Source: Tritrichomonas musculus (lineage: Eukaryota > Parabasalia > Tritrichomonadida > Tritrichomonadidae). Taken from it: a stretch of 64,000 nucleotides of DNA. Of the stretch, positions 46,430 through 55,617 are shown piece after piece. The notes beneath the pieces were generated by a model. That model saw only the letters and a program-made list of their open reading frames with translations, made no database searches and had not been told where the DNA came from. Where the stretch lies: positions 558,001 through 622,000 of the forward strand of contig JAPFFF010000064.1 in NCBI GenBank assembly GCA_039105265.1, written 5' to 3'. Within the stretch, counting starts at the first letter, position 1. Each line of letters opens with the position of its first letter. The position numbers and the translations under genes were made by a program.

Positions 46430-46527
46430 GGATTTACTCAAATTGAATTTTATGACCTCCTCTCGAGTCCAGCCGTTACCAATTTGATGATAGTAGTAGG
46501 AGGAATCTAGTAGTAGTAGGAGAGTTC
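46430..46527. repeat. Imperfect inverted repeat, right arm
   Basis: CCGTTACCAATTTGATGATA then GTAGTAGGAGGAATCTAGTA and further TAG units, inverted relative to 45830-45935. It ends in AGTAGTAGGAGAG just before the YDYIN gene, so it may include the left terminus of element C. Confidence 0.75.
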
Positions 46528-46565
46528 ATTTTTAAATTTGAATATTGATTTTTTATCAACACCAA

Positions 46566-47045
46566 ATGGAATCCACCCCAAACAATTTCACTGTCTACGA
46601 ATACATTAACACATTGATTTCCCTATTGCCAAAGCCTGATGGATTTGCAAAATGTAATTTCGCAATATTATGTGACAAGTTACCATTCAATTTGAAGAAC
46701 TCGCTGTACCTCGCAAAGGTCTTATATGTATCACTCCAGAATGGTACTGAAACCATTAGATTCTACCCTAACAAGCTCAAGGAGATGAACCTTGAATACG
46801 TCAAATTGACATCCAATAGTAGACGCAAATTGAGTGCCAACATGCACGAGTTCTTCGTAAATGGGGATACCGAAAAACACGAATTCAAGGAATGTCCGTA
46901 TTACAACTACTCGATTGAGAGAACCAATATAAATACCAAGGATCTCATTGTAAAACTTCGTGAAAAATACAATATTGCAGAACCTGATGTATTCATCGGC
47001 AAGCATCAAGATTTGGTATTGGATGCTGACCCAGATTTTGCCTAA
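46566..47045 (+). CDS. Conserved YDYIN-family protein, family C
   Basis: 159 residues from MESTPNNFTVYEYINTLI. The start is preceded by TTTTTTATCAACACCAA, an initiator-like TTATCA. Landmarks are CNFAILCDKLPF, VLYVSLQN, TSNSRRKLSANMHEFFVNGD, YYNYSIERTN and LREKYNIAEPDVFIGKH. It converges on the (disrupted) ATPase gene with a 4-bp overlap. Function unknown. Confidence 0.82.
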   Translation: MESTPNNFTVYEYINTLISLLPKPDGFAKCNFAILCDKLPFNLKNSLYLAKVLYVSLQNGTETIRFYPNKLKEMNLEYVKLTSNSRRKLSANMHEFFVNGDTEKHEFKECPYYNYSIERTNINTKDLIVKLREKYNIAEPDVFIGKHQDLVLDADPDFA

Positions 47046-47573
47046 ACCTTTGAATACACCACTTGCATATCATGTTCAACCGTGTTCACCAATATGAAAT
47101 CATGTCCAGATAAGGTCCTATATTTTTGCCACAACTCCTCGAACTCACAAGGTATGCTCACCTGCTGATATATGTAATTGAGTTTCTGCCGTGAGAACCC
47201 ATTGAATATGAAGAATGATGTACAATTATTTTTGTAATCAGTTGGCACACCCTTGAAGAACTGGATATTGATGTACACGATTGAGTTCTTATGACGCAAC
47301 TGAGTGATATAGTTTGTGAAGTATGATGATTTCAATAGCTTACTCTTAATGAAGTCCTCGCACAGGATTATGGTGTTGAGTGGTACATTGGGTTTCCCGA
47401 GTTTGCTGATATGGAGGAACTCAAACATCTGTTGCAGCTTGGACTCGTCGAGAGTAACCTTCCCAACCGAGCTATATTTGTTATATAACTCCTTCCATAA
47501 ATCGAGTTCCTTCAAATACCGTTCAGCATTACTATCAGCGACGACCTCAATGGGCAAGTTGATGAGCTCGCGT
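47042..47573 (-). pseudogene. Packaging ATPase, family C, 3' half (gene split by insertion)
   Basis: The minus-strand frame carries LINLPIEVVADSNAERYLKE, then NTIILCEDFIKSKLLKSSYF (Walker B-type strand), LRHKNSIVYINIQFFKG and the C-terminus. The Walker A half lies at 54373-54805. Both halves meet the inserted element at CGCGT copies, so the break is a transposition event and not decay. Curiously, an open frame inside the terminal repeat (start ATG at 47725) reads in frame into this half. Confidence 0.93.
47569..47573. repeat. Target-site duplication, left copy (CGCGT)
   Basis: CGCGT precedes the AGTAGTATAG terminus. An identical CGCGT follows the other terminus at 54373-54377. A 7-bp reading (CTCGCGT) is possible if one end is shifted. 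Confidence 0.85.
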
Positions 47574-47926
47574 AGTAGTATAGTATAGGCTCCGCTACCG
47601 CCAAGCCTATACTTGGGGGCTCCGCAGAGGCTCCGCACCCCACTACTCCAGGGGTTCGCACCCCTGGACCCCCTCAAAAGGCCCCCACATTCAAAAAGTT
47701 CGCAGCAAAAAAAATCCAAACTCATACTTTTATCGTCTCGTTATCAAAATTATTTTAGCCCAAAAAAATCGACCTAAATGAATTTGTGGGATAAATCCCA
47801 CCGGGGGCATATCCCCCGGATGGTCTGGGCTAAAGCCCAGCATGCATCCCCCCTCTTTTGCTTACGCAAAATCTTTTTCTTTTTTGTTCTCTCCCCCCTC
47901 TCGTCCCCCCCGCTGGGGGGGGGCTC
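47574..47926. repeat. Left terminal inverted repeat of the 6.8-kb element
   Basis: About 353 bp, GC-rich. It contains several perfect stem-loops: CCAGGGGT/ACCCCTGG, TGGGATAAATCCCA, CCGGGGGCATATCCCCCGG and CTGGGCTAAAGCCCAG. The segment 47930-48078 that follows has no gene and includes a GATTTCTT/AAGAAATC pair. Confidence 0.92.
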
Positions 47927-48078
47927 AGATTACCTTCGGGCTATATATCTAAACACCTAGGGAGGCTCACTCCTAATGTCGTTCGCTAATATAGAATCTT
48001 TTTTATTATATGTAGTAGTATATATAAATGGCGTGATTTCTTAACGTTCCGTCAAGAAATCCCAACCATTTTTTGTTA

Positions 48079-48182
48079 AGATATCCCTTCGAATCAAGAA
48101 GTTGTTTTATAATGATTGAAATGTACCCGACGCTCAATCCAGCTGAAGAACAAACACCAATCCCTATAGAATATGCTTACTT
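48079..48182 (+). pseudogene. 5' fragment of family-A minor virion gene
   Basis: Aligns with 17996-18085 in reverse: RYPFESRSCFIMIEMYPTLN and onward to IEYAYF. It then joins in opposite orientation to the 3' end of the fibre-like gene. It lacks the first ATG of the intact copy. It marks a deletion/inversion junction at about 48182. Confidence 0.9.
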
Positions 48183-51100
48183 TATAGTAATGAATGTATT
48201 TCATTCTTGGTGTTATCTTCAGCTAAGATACCATTTGATGTAAAGAATGTTGTATTTATCAATATAAAATTAGCTGTTGCATTGACAATAAAATTGCTAC
48301 TATTTAATGGAAATTCAATATTGTTTATCCATATCTTATTTGGTTCGCATTGATATTCATACTTAGGAGTATTATTAACATTGAATGATATATTGATTTT
48401 GATTTCTTTATCACTGGCAACATTATTTTTGTTTTCATGATATGTCAAATAGAGCATAGCTTCATATTCGTCAAGTTGTTGGTCAAATTGATAACGAATG
48501 CTAGTACTATTTGGTATGTTGAATGTATAGTTAATTCGTGTTAATTTATTCTCTAATGCTGCTAATCTTGTCTCTAAGTTTTCTATCCTTGTCTTCAATT
48601 CTTCATTTTCACTTTTCAAAGCATAATTGGTCAAATCAACAGGTTCAGGAATCTCACTTTTTAATGCTATTTGGTCTTGCTTCAATATTTTTTCCGCTAA
48701 TATTAATTTGGTATCAAAATAGTCTGCCCCGTTATCGATAAAAAAGCACAGACCATTACTATCACTTTTATAATAAGTTAAGTAATAAGTTGTTCCGTCA
48801 ATTTCAAAATCGACATTAACATCTCCATCTTCAGTAATATTACCATTATAATCAAACAAATAATCAAACTCTTTTACAAAGCCATCGTAATTTGATATTG
48901 TTCCAACAAGGCGAGTTCCCCTAGTCAATTTTATTTTGACTTCCCACGTTCCTGAGCTATCTTGTACATTTTCAAAAGGCACATCAATAGATTCTTTATA
49001 TATCAAATCATTTTTTTCTCGATTTTTTGATAAATCTACGGCGGCAGGAATCTCACTCTTTACTTTCTCCAACGCCTCATTTACTTCATCAACAGTAGGG
49101 AAATTATCAAATTCAGCTTCTAGTTCATTTACTTTTTCGGCAAGTAATTTAAATGCAGGCTTCAAAGAATCTCTAAATATATTACCAATATCCATAGCCC
49201 CACTTAAAGTTAAGGCTCCGCTGTCAGGGTTATCATTTTCATCTTCAAATTTTAAATCATCTAATGGTTTATATTCTTCTTCACACCACATAATTATTGG
49301 AGTAATATCTTTTGTGATAGACCTAGCGACGGTCCCAGACATGAAATTAATAGATGACCGCAACAAATCACTCATGCCTTTCGTTGATTTGTTAGAGAAA
49401 ATTCTCTTCAAAAATCCACCTCCCTTTATGGTTGGAAAGCTGATTCCCTCGGGAAAAAGCTGCATGCCTATAGAGCCCATAGAACCTGCCGTTCCAGCTA
49501 CTCCAAAAGCTAAAGCTGTCCATGACACAATTCTTAACTTATCAACATCTTCTTCTAGATGCTGAGTTATTGTTTCTGCTCTTGATACTCTTCCTTTGAG
49601 GCTTTCCATTGTCGTGCTCATTTCCTGGACGTCATAACTTATCACATCAACATTATTGCTTACCATATTTAAATCACTTCTCATTGTAGTAATATTGTCG
49701 GCAGTAATAATTTTGGATGAGGTAATGTTATAGTCTGTATATAATGTTGTTGCAGCATTAGGATTGGGATATATCTCATAAAATTGTTGTTTGATAATAT
49801 ATTCGAAGGGGTTTGTTGTAGGGTCCCAATTGACCTCATCTATCGGGTCAACATATTCTTTGAATAAATAGATTCTAATATTTCGTGAGTCATTAGGGGT
49901 AGATGAAGCAAAACAATATTCTACTTTTTCACACGAATCTAATATACCAGTGATGAAATACCATTTCTTATCACTCTTTGGGTCATATATTTTTCCAGTA
50001 GGCCTCATAGAAAATCTGTTTGCCTTGATGGTACCGTCCAAAGTGATATCAAGTAAAAATTCTTCCACTTTAGAAATATCTAATTCGCTCCCTGTACCGT
50101 TTGCTTTATAGCATCTTATAGCTTCAATATCATATCCATCAACATTTATTCCTCCATTACTTGTTTGATAGCCCAATCCATATTTTGAAAAACTTTCTAT
50201 CTCACCCGTCTTTAGTTTTAATTTACAGTCCAATTTACATTTCCCTCCATGTATCATATAATGTAGGAGATTATCAATAGAATAGTCATCAGGCTTTTTA
50301 ATCAACATTTTATTTCTTTCACTTCTCTTGATTCTAATATATGTTCCATCCTCTCCATGTTCATTCTCTTTATTTAATGCATTTTTTATATTTCCGTTTA
50401 TGTTTCCTTGTATATTATCTCCTACCCACTTAGTTCCATCCCAGCTTAAAATCCATTTATTACCAAAACAATATTCACTAAACTTAAATTCCAAGCCGCT
50501 AGGTATATTGTAATTATCGTCTATATTCCATTGCAGTAGCCAATACATTTTATCATCTATTTGGACTTCACTAGTTAGTGTGGGTTTATAGAGATACAAT
50601 ACATCACTTTTATGAAGCTTCAAAGCATTATCAGCCTTGATGATTGAACATTTAATTGCCTTCTCTGTTTGTAAACTATCAGCAAGATATTCATTCATTA
50701 TACTCAACTCACCATTCAACCAAAGGGAATAGGGATTAAAATCGAGGCTAGAATCGAAAGCTATGTTGATGTATTCAAATATAGTGCTGTTATTTATAGA
50801 ACAGCCATTACTGCTTTTGGTAATGAGAGGGCAATAAACCTTTCCATCCTTGGCATAAATAAAGAATTCCTTCACTAAATTTCCATTCGTATCGTATATA
50901 ATATTTTTTCTCAAAACAACTTTGAAAAGATTAGTTTGGGCTGTTATTTCCTTCACTTTATTCATGAAATCCTCTGGTATATTAACAAATTTAAGAATAT
51001 GATATTGGGTTGTTGATGACTCAAATGACTCGTATTGTATATTATTATTTTTGATATTAAATTCTGGTATGCCATCTACTTCATTGAATAAATGGCCTGT

Positions 51101-51211
51101 CTGAACATATCCATCTAAATCACTTAGGGTTAATAACTGGCTTGCTTTACGAGTGCTGTCTCCTACCTTGAATTGTATATCTCCGATGAATTTTGTTGTT
51201 GTTGCTGCCAT
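48182..51211 (-). CDS. Long fibre-like coiled-coil protein
   Basis: 1009 residues from MAATTTKFIGDIQF; the upstream in-frame ATG at 51277 overlaps the preceding gene and is not used. The N-terminal part (about 1-440) has two strand-rich domains, including YLYKPTLTSEVQIDD and EYCFGNKWILSWDG, shared with the 51240-54088 gene. A shared KQQFYEIYPNPNAATTLYTD link follows, then a coiled coil (about 515-575: MSTTMESLKGRVSRAETITQ). Next come a hydrophobic Gly/Ala segment (SWTALAFGVAGTAGSMGSI), more heptads and NIFRDSLKPAFKLLAEKV. The C-terminal part has ALKSEIPEPVDLTNYALKSE, a trimeric-stalk-like linker, and a final strand-rich head. The modular stalk-and-head form suggests a virion fibre; the hydrophobic stretch could anchor or form a fusion-type segment. 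Intact. Confidence 0.7.
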   Translation of the reverse strand: MAATTTKFIGDIQFKVGDSTRKASQLLTLSDLDGYVQTGHLFNEVDGIPEFNIKNNNIQYESFESSTTQYHILKFVNIPEDFMNKVKEITAQTNLFKVVLRKNIIYDTNGNLVKEFFIYAKDGKVYCPLITKSSNGCSINNSTIFEYINIAFDSSLDFNPYSLWLNGELSIMNEYLADSLQTEKAIKCSIIKADNALKLHKSDVLYLYKPTLTSEVQIDDKMYWLLQWNIDDNYNIPSGLEFKFSEYCFGNKWILSWDGTKWVGDNIQGNINGNIKNALNKENEHGEDGTYIRIKRSERNKMLIKKPDDYSIDNLLHYMIHGGKCKLDCKLKLKTGEIESFSKYGLGYQTSNGGINVDGYDIEAIRCYKANGTGSELDISKVEEFLLDITLDGTIKANRFSMRPTGKIYDPKSDKKWYFITGILDSCEKVEYCFASSTPNDSRNIRIYLFKEYVDPIDEVNWDPTTNPFEYIIKQQFYEIYPNPNAATTLYTDYNITSSKIITADNITTMRSDLNMVSNNVDVISYDVQEMSTTMESLKGRVSRAETITQHLEEDVDKLRIVSWTALAFGVAGTAGSMGSIGMQLFPEGISFPTIKGGGFLKRIFSNKSTKGMSDLLRSSINFMSGTVARSITKDITPIIMWCEEEYKPLDDLKFEDENDNPDSGALTLSGAMDIGNIFRDSLKPAFKLLAEKVNELEAEFDNFPTVDEVNEALEKVKSEIPAAVDLSKNREKNDLIYKESIDVPFENVQDSSGTWEVKIKLTRGTRLVGTISNYDGFVKEFDYLFDYNGNITEDGDVNVDFEIDGTTYYLTYYKSDSNGLCFFIDNGADYFDTKLILAEKILKQDQIALKSEIPEPVDLTNYALKSENEELKTRIENLETRLAALENKLTRINYTFNIPNSTSIRYQFDQQLDEYEAMLYLTYHENKNNVASDKEIKINISFNVNNTPKYEYQCEPNKIWINNIEFPLNSSNFIVNATANFILINTTFFTSNGILAEDNTKNEIHSLL

Positions 51212-51239
51212 TTCAAACCCAAAAAAATATTTCCCTATT

Positions 51240-54088
51240 CTACTCAATATTTGCACACTTCTTCTCCAATGCAGCAATCCTTTTCTCCAATGAATCGATA
51301 TATAAATCCTTTTGCTCCAACATTTCTTTGACCTCCAATTTTGTAATATAAGCAGTCATATCTATATCATCTAGGGGATGCTTTGTGCTTTGAACAGATT
51401 TTATTTCGTTAGCTAATATTTTGAAAACAGGCTTCAAAGAATCTCTGAAAATATTACATAAATTAAATGTTGCCTGAAGAGTCATTACCCCCTTGTCTGG
51501 ATCGTCAAAATCATTTTCGAAAGTAATCTCTTCTAATTCATCTAACCCTTCATCACACCATTCTAATACTTTATTTGTGTCTGAAATTGTCCTAGACCAA
51601 GGGTCAAATTTTCTTAGCCGAGAAGCGCCGCTAAAATATGACTCTTCCAATAAATATGATGTCCTAGCATGAGTTATTGTTGTCGCTGCTACTGCTACAT
51701 CTGATGACGCTTCTGCTCCTCCAAATGTAATGCCCATCGATGATAAAGCTAAGCCTCCACCAACTATTCCACCTGCTATAGTGAAGGCTAAAGAAATCCC
51801 TTCAACAATCTTTATTGACTTCTCATCGTAGTAATATTGTCGGCAGTAATAATTTTGGATGAGCATATATTATAATCTGTATACAAAGTGGTAGCTGCAT
51901 TAGGATTGGGGTATATCTCATAAAATTGTTGCCTGATAATATATTCAAAGGGATTCATTTTACCATCCCAATTCATTTCTTCGAAGGGGTCTGCCATGCT
52001 CTTTCGTAAATATATTTCAATATTCCTTTCCTCAGGATTGATAAAACTATCTGTCCAATCACAGGCTATTCTATCTATTGTGTCTAAATCTCCTATCAAA
52101 TCAACATTTCCATTCAGCTGTCCATAAACATGAAGTATTTGTGGTAATATTTTGAAATTTAGTCGGGTAGGAGTAGATGATTTTGGCAAATAAATATCTA
52201 AATATACTCTGGAGATTTTAGGAATTAATTCATTAAATTTAATTATATTAGCCTCATAATTAAATAATCTACACTCAACACCTACCAAATCATAGCCTTC
52301 ATATGTCTCTTTATTATGTCCTCCCATCTCAAACACCCAACAACTAATATGATTTTCATCCCCATTTATAATTTCATCATTGTTTAACAATAATTTGGTT
52401 TCTAATTTTCCTTCTTTACTAGCGAGTGCATATAAGCTATACAATATACCCTTCTCTCCTCTCGGTATTATTTCGTTGTGTATATCATCATTTTTCATCA
52501 TTGCATAGCATAAATGTGTTCTATTATCATTATGATAATACCCTGTGTTTCTTTTATTTAATTTGTTAATGACACTCCCTCCTAATCTTCCGCTCAAATT
52601 ATTGCCTGTCCATTTATCTTCCTTCCATTCTAATTCCCATGAATTACCGAAGCAATACTCCTTGAATTTGAATTTGAATCCTTCGATGAGATGGTAATCA
52701 TCTGGAATTTCATATATCATTTTATAATATTCTTTATCTCCTATTGTAGCGTCAGTAATTTTTGTTGGTTTATATAAATAAATAATATCAGAATTATGTA
52801 ATTTAAGAGCATTCTTAGCCTCTATTGTATCACACTTTATTGTTGGCTCAACAGCTACCAAAGAGTCTTGAGGCAATAAATACATTATACTTAGCTCTCC
52901 CTTGAGATATAAATCATAAGAATCAATTCTAACCCCTTCATCATGAGCAATATATAATTTATTTGTTGTTGTTTCATGGAAATAACTAAGCCGGGTTTCA
53001 TCATGCTCGGTATTGTGAATGAGGACTGGGTTATATATTTTTCCATCTTCTGCATAGATATAGAACTCTTTAATTATTTTTCCATTAGCATTCATGATAA
53101 TATTGTTTCGAAGAATTATTTTAAATATATTTATCCTTCCCTGAGTATCTTTTATTTGTTCTTGTATTTCTTCTGTACCACCTATCACCATCATCTTAAA
53201 GTCTCTATCAAATAATCTAAAAGTATCTGTGCTGAGCAAATTATTGGTGAGAATATATTTGGGAAAGCCAGATTGATAAGTAAAATTAGATGTGGTAATA
53301 TCCCCTCCCGATGATAAATTTGATATATCTACTCCATTTATTAATCCATTAACATTTAAATTTGCTTTGATAATAACATCCCCATATATTGGTTTTTCTC
53401 TATTAAATTGATAATTCTTTGGTGGTTCGATATATTTGTTTCCATATACTTCTAATGCTTTCTTGAATGATTCACTATCTGACCCTGGAATTGAAATAGA
53501 CCCATCGGGCTGTTTTGGTGGTGTGCCGATGTCAATACTCAAAGGGCTAACAGCACTATTGCAGTAAATCCATTCATTTTCATTTTCATCCCATACTATA
53601 TCTCCTTCTTTGTTTTTTGTATTGTTTGCCATAAAGGCTGTATAAACAGGCACACTCATTCTATCTTCATTATTCCTCCAACCTTGACATTTATTATCAA
53701 AATCAGTAATCATAATCTGAATCCAGTTTTGTCTGTCCACATCAAATATAAATGAAGGAGGCGCATCAAAGCTTCTATTTGTTCTCCAGCCTGAAGGGAA
53801 ATCATCAAATGAATACCCACTTTCAGTTAATAAAACCCATCTATGAAAGAGGGCTGACCAATAATATCTTTCATCATGTTCAACATCAAAAGACCTATCA
53901 TTCATGAAATTGGTATGCTGTATATTAGAATCTATATGCTGATTTTGATTTTGATATTGATTTACCAAATCATTTATACCGTCATCATTATTGTAAATCG
54001 AAAAGTCGACTACTTGGGATTGAGCCCCCCCAGCGGGGGGGACGAGAGGGGGGAGAGAACAAAAAAGAAAAAGATTTTGCGTAAGCAA
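51240..54088 (-). pseudogene. Second fibre-like gene, N-terminally truncated and frameshifted
   Basis: The frame entering from the right terminal repeat becomes homologous to the family-A fibre gene at VVDFSIYNNDDG (about 54018). The first 400 or so residues of the family-A protein are missing. The frame runs through the IYLYKPT and YCFGNSW domains to ITADNITTMRS, then stops at 51812. The text continues in another frame with EKSIKIVEGISLAFTIAGGI, NIFRDSLKPVFKILA and a heptad C-terminus to the stop at 51240. Compared with its neighbour, the coiled-coil stretch between TTMRS and the hydrophobic segment has been lost together with the frame. Probably non-functional as one protein. Confidence 0.8.
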
Positions 54089-54372
54089 AAGAGGGGGGAT
54101 GCATGCTGGGCTTTAGCCCAGACCATCCGGGGGATATGCCCCTGGTGGGATTTATCCCACAAATTCATTTAGGTCGATTTTTTTGGGCTAAAATAATTTT
54201 GATAACGAGACGATAAAAGTATGAGTTTGGATTTTTTTTGCTGCGAACTTTTTGAATGTGGGGGCCTTTTGAGGGGGTCCAGGGGTGCGAACCCCTGGAG
54301 TAGTGGGGTGCGGAGCCTCTGCGGAGCCCCCAAGTATAGGCTTGGCGGTAGCGGAGCCTATACTATACTACT
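54022..54372. repeat. Right terminal inverted repeat of the 6.8-kb element
   Basis: Inverse of 47574-47926 with very few differences (for example CCCCTGG against CCCCCGG in one stem). It abuts the truncated fibre gene at about 54020. Confidence 0.92.
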
Positions 54373-54377
54373 CGCGT
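54373..54377. repeat. Target-site duplication, right copy (CGCGT)
   Basis: CGCGT directly after the terminal ACTACT, equal to 47569-47573. Confidence 0.85.
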
Positions 54378-54805
54378 TGAGATTCAAATGTGGAATCATT
54401 TATAATACCGTTCTTACTCACATACACGATCAGGTGGAACGGATTCTGCGAATCCTCAGGGGTTCCCCCAAAGTTAGCGTTATTGAGTCTACTCATTTGA
54501 ATGATATCGCGAATTACTGTATGGCTCTTGCCTTTGCCTTGTGATGCCACCAGTATGTTCAAAGTATTGTACCACGCATAGATCCCATTAGCGATTGGTG
54601 TAATGGATGCATTCGTGATTTTATCCCTATTCTTGGAATAGGCCTCACTCATAGCCGCATCAACATCAAACCTCTTGGATACCGGTTGCTGCTTCTTGTA
54701 CCTATCGAATGTATCAAAATCAATTGGGTCTTCACTGGAACTGTCTGATAATTCAATAGATGTATAGTCGAAAAGGGTTGGTTGTAGGCGCTTGTAATAC
54801 AACAT
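54373..54805 (-). pseudogene. Packaging ATPase, family C, 5' half (gene split by insertion)
   Basis: From MLYYKRLQPTLFDY: acidic N-terminus, ANGIYAWYNTLNILVASQGKG with Walker A (VASQGKGKSH, about residues 85-93), then IVYVSKNGIINDSTFESQRE, where the inserted element begins. The remaining half is at 47042-47573. There is a TATTTTTG box 6 nt upstream (minus strand, 54811-54818). The ASQGKGKS P-loop differs slightly from the GQQGKGKS of family B. Confidence 0.93.
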
Positions 54806-54810
54806 TTAAT

Positions 54811-54818
54811 CAAAAATA
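54811..54818 (-). promoter_or_regulatory. TATTTTTG start-proximal box
   Basis: Minus-strand TATTTTTGATTAAATG, close to the ATG at 54805. Confidence 0.45.
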
Positions 54819-54824
54819 AAGCTT

Positions 54825-54974
54825 TTAGGCATATAATGTGCGCCTCAGCTCATCAGTCAGCTCAGGTGGTTCATCTTCAGCTGTAAGCGATACCAGTAAT
54901 AGCAGTTCAACTACATTGGTCACCAATATCAATCCCAATAGTATATTCATAATGATTTCACTAGCAGCGGACAT
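54825..54974 (-). CDS. Small membrane protein, family C
   Basis: 49 residues: MSAASEIIMNILLGLILVTN continuing into VVELLLLVSL, one transmembrane segment, then the acidic tail PPELTDELRRTLYA. It is homologous to 27004 and 31368 in size, layout, tail and position between the Cys-protein and the ATPase, though its DNA is quite different. This cross-family conservation is the main evidence that these tiny frames are genes. Confidence 0.75.
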   Translation of the reverse strand: MSAASEIIMNILLGLILVTNVVELLLLVSLTAEDEPPELTDELRRTLYA

Positions 54975-54984
54975 TTATGCAAAT

Positions 54985-55575
54985 TTAAATACAAATTTTG
55001 AGTGATATCGAGTGCCTTATGAGCTCAGTCCATACATGGTTATATCCATATTTCAACTCATTGGATACCCCGTTTTTGGACACCAATATCTTATCGATTT
55101 TCATGTACTTCGAGTTTGAAACACAACCAGTGCACCCACTGTCCTCATTGATGACCAGCTCAACCTTGTCGGCCTTAGTGAGTATCTTAATGAGCTCCAT
55201 CAGCGTATTGCTATGACACACAAGATAGTTGTTCATCCTCAGTGGATTGGTCTCATAGATATTCAGCAATATCTCGAGGAATTTATTTTTGGTACCCAAG
55301 TCGTCAGTGTCGGGGTCTAATGAACGATCGGTCGGAGGACTGTTTATTGGAGCAACTGATGGATATGGACCAGTTGTCGAGGCTGTAGTAAAATTTGCAT
55401 CCTGGGTGCCATTTTGCGTGTATCCCATTTGGGGTTGCATCTGTGGGACTTGAGGGTATGATACCGGTTGAACTGGCGGAGGTCTATTCGCAGCGATCTT
55501 AATATTCACATTCTGCTCTTGCTTAACACTCGCATCATTCTCACTTGATAGAATTCTAGCCTTATGGAGAGACAT
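54985..55575 (-). CDS. Conserved Cys-containing protein (KARILSSEN family), family C
   Basis: 196 residues from MSLHKARILSSENDAS. A Pro/Gln/Thr-rich linker precedes LGTKNKFLEILLNIYETNP, NTLMELIKILTKADKVELVI, C-T-G-C and RHSISLKICI. Minus-strand TATTTTTG is at 55586-55593, 10 nt before the start. It is close to the family-B and E members and has the two-cysteine form. Immediately downstream come the membrane peptide and ATPase, as in family B. Confidence 0.82.
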   Translation of the reverse strand: MSLHKARILSSENDASVKQEQNVNIKIAANRPPPVQPVSYPQVPQMQPQMGYTQNGTQDANFTTASTTGPYPSVAPINSPPTDRSLDPDTDDLGTKNKFLEILLNIYETNPLRMNNYLVCHSNTLMELIKILTKADKVELVINEDSGCTGCVSNSKYMKIDKILVSKNGVSNELKYGYNHVWTELIRHSISLKICI

Positions 55576-55617
55576 TTCCAAAGTGCAAAAATATTTTTAC
55601 CACTAATACCATATTTC

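Larger units (their letters stand above)
47574..54372. mobile_element. 6.8-kb rearranged family-A Maverick derivative
   Basis: Inverted repeats of about 350 bp, nearly identical to each other, begin AGTAGTATAGTATAGG and are flanked by 5-bp duplications CGCGT. The element lies inside the family-C ATPase gene. It carries a 5' fragment of the family-A minor virion gene next to the left repeat, then two fibre-like genes, and no polymerase, integrase, capsid or ATPase. It must have moved with enzymes supplied in trans. Near-identity of the repeats points to a fairly recent insertion. Confidence 0.93.

Noticed and set aside
47640-47672. tRNA-like arm (GGGGTTCGCACCCC) in the terminal repeat
   Set aside because: No acceptor, D or anticodon arms around it; it is one of several local hairpins.
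48936-49565. 209-residue Ser/Phe-rich plus-strand frame
   Set aside because: Antisense to the heptad region of the fibre gene; composition reflects complementary codons.
52976-53215. Plus-strand frames such as MEITKPGFIMLG (also near position 227)
   Set aside because: They are antisense shadows of the fibre gene, kept in both copies only because the sense gene is conserved.
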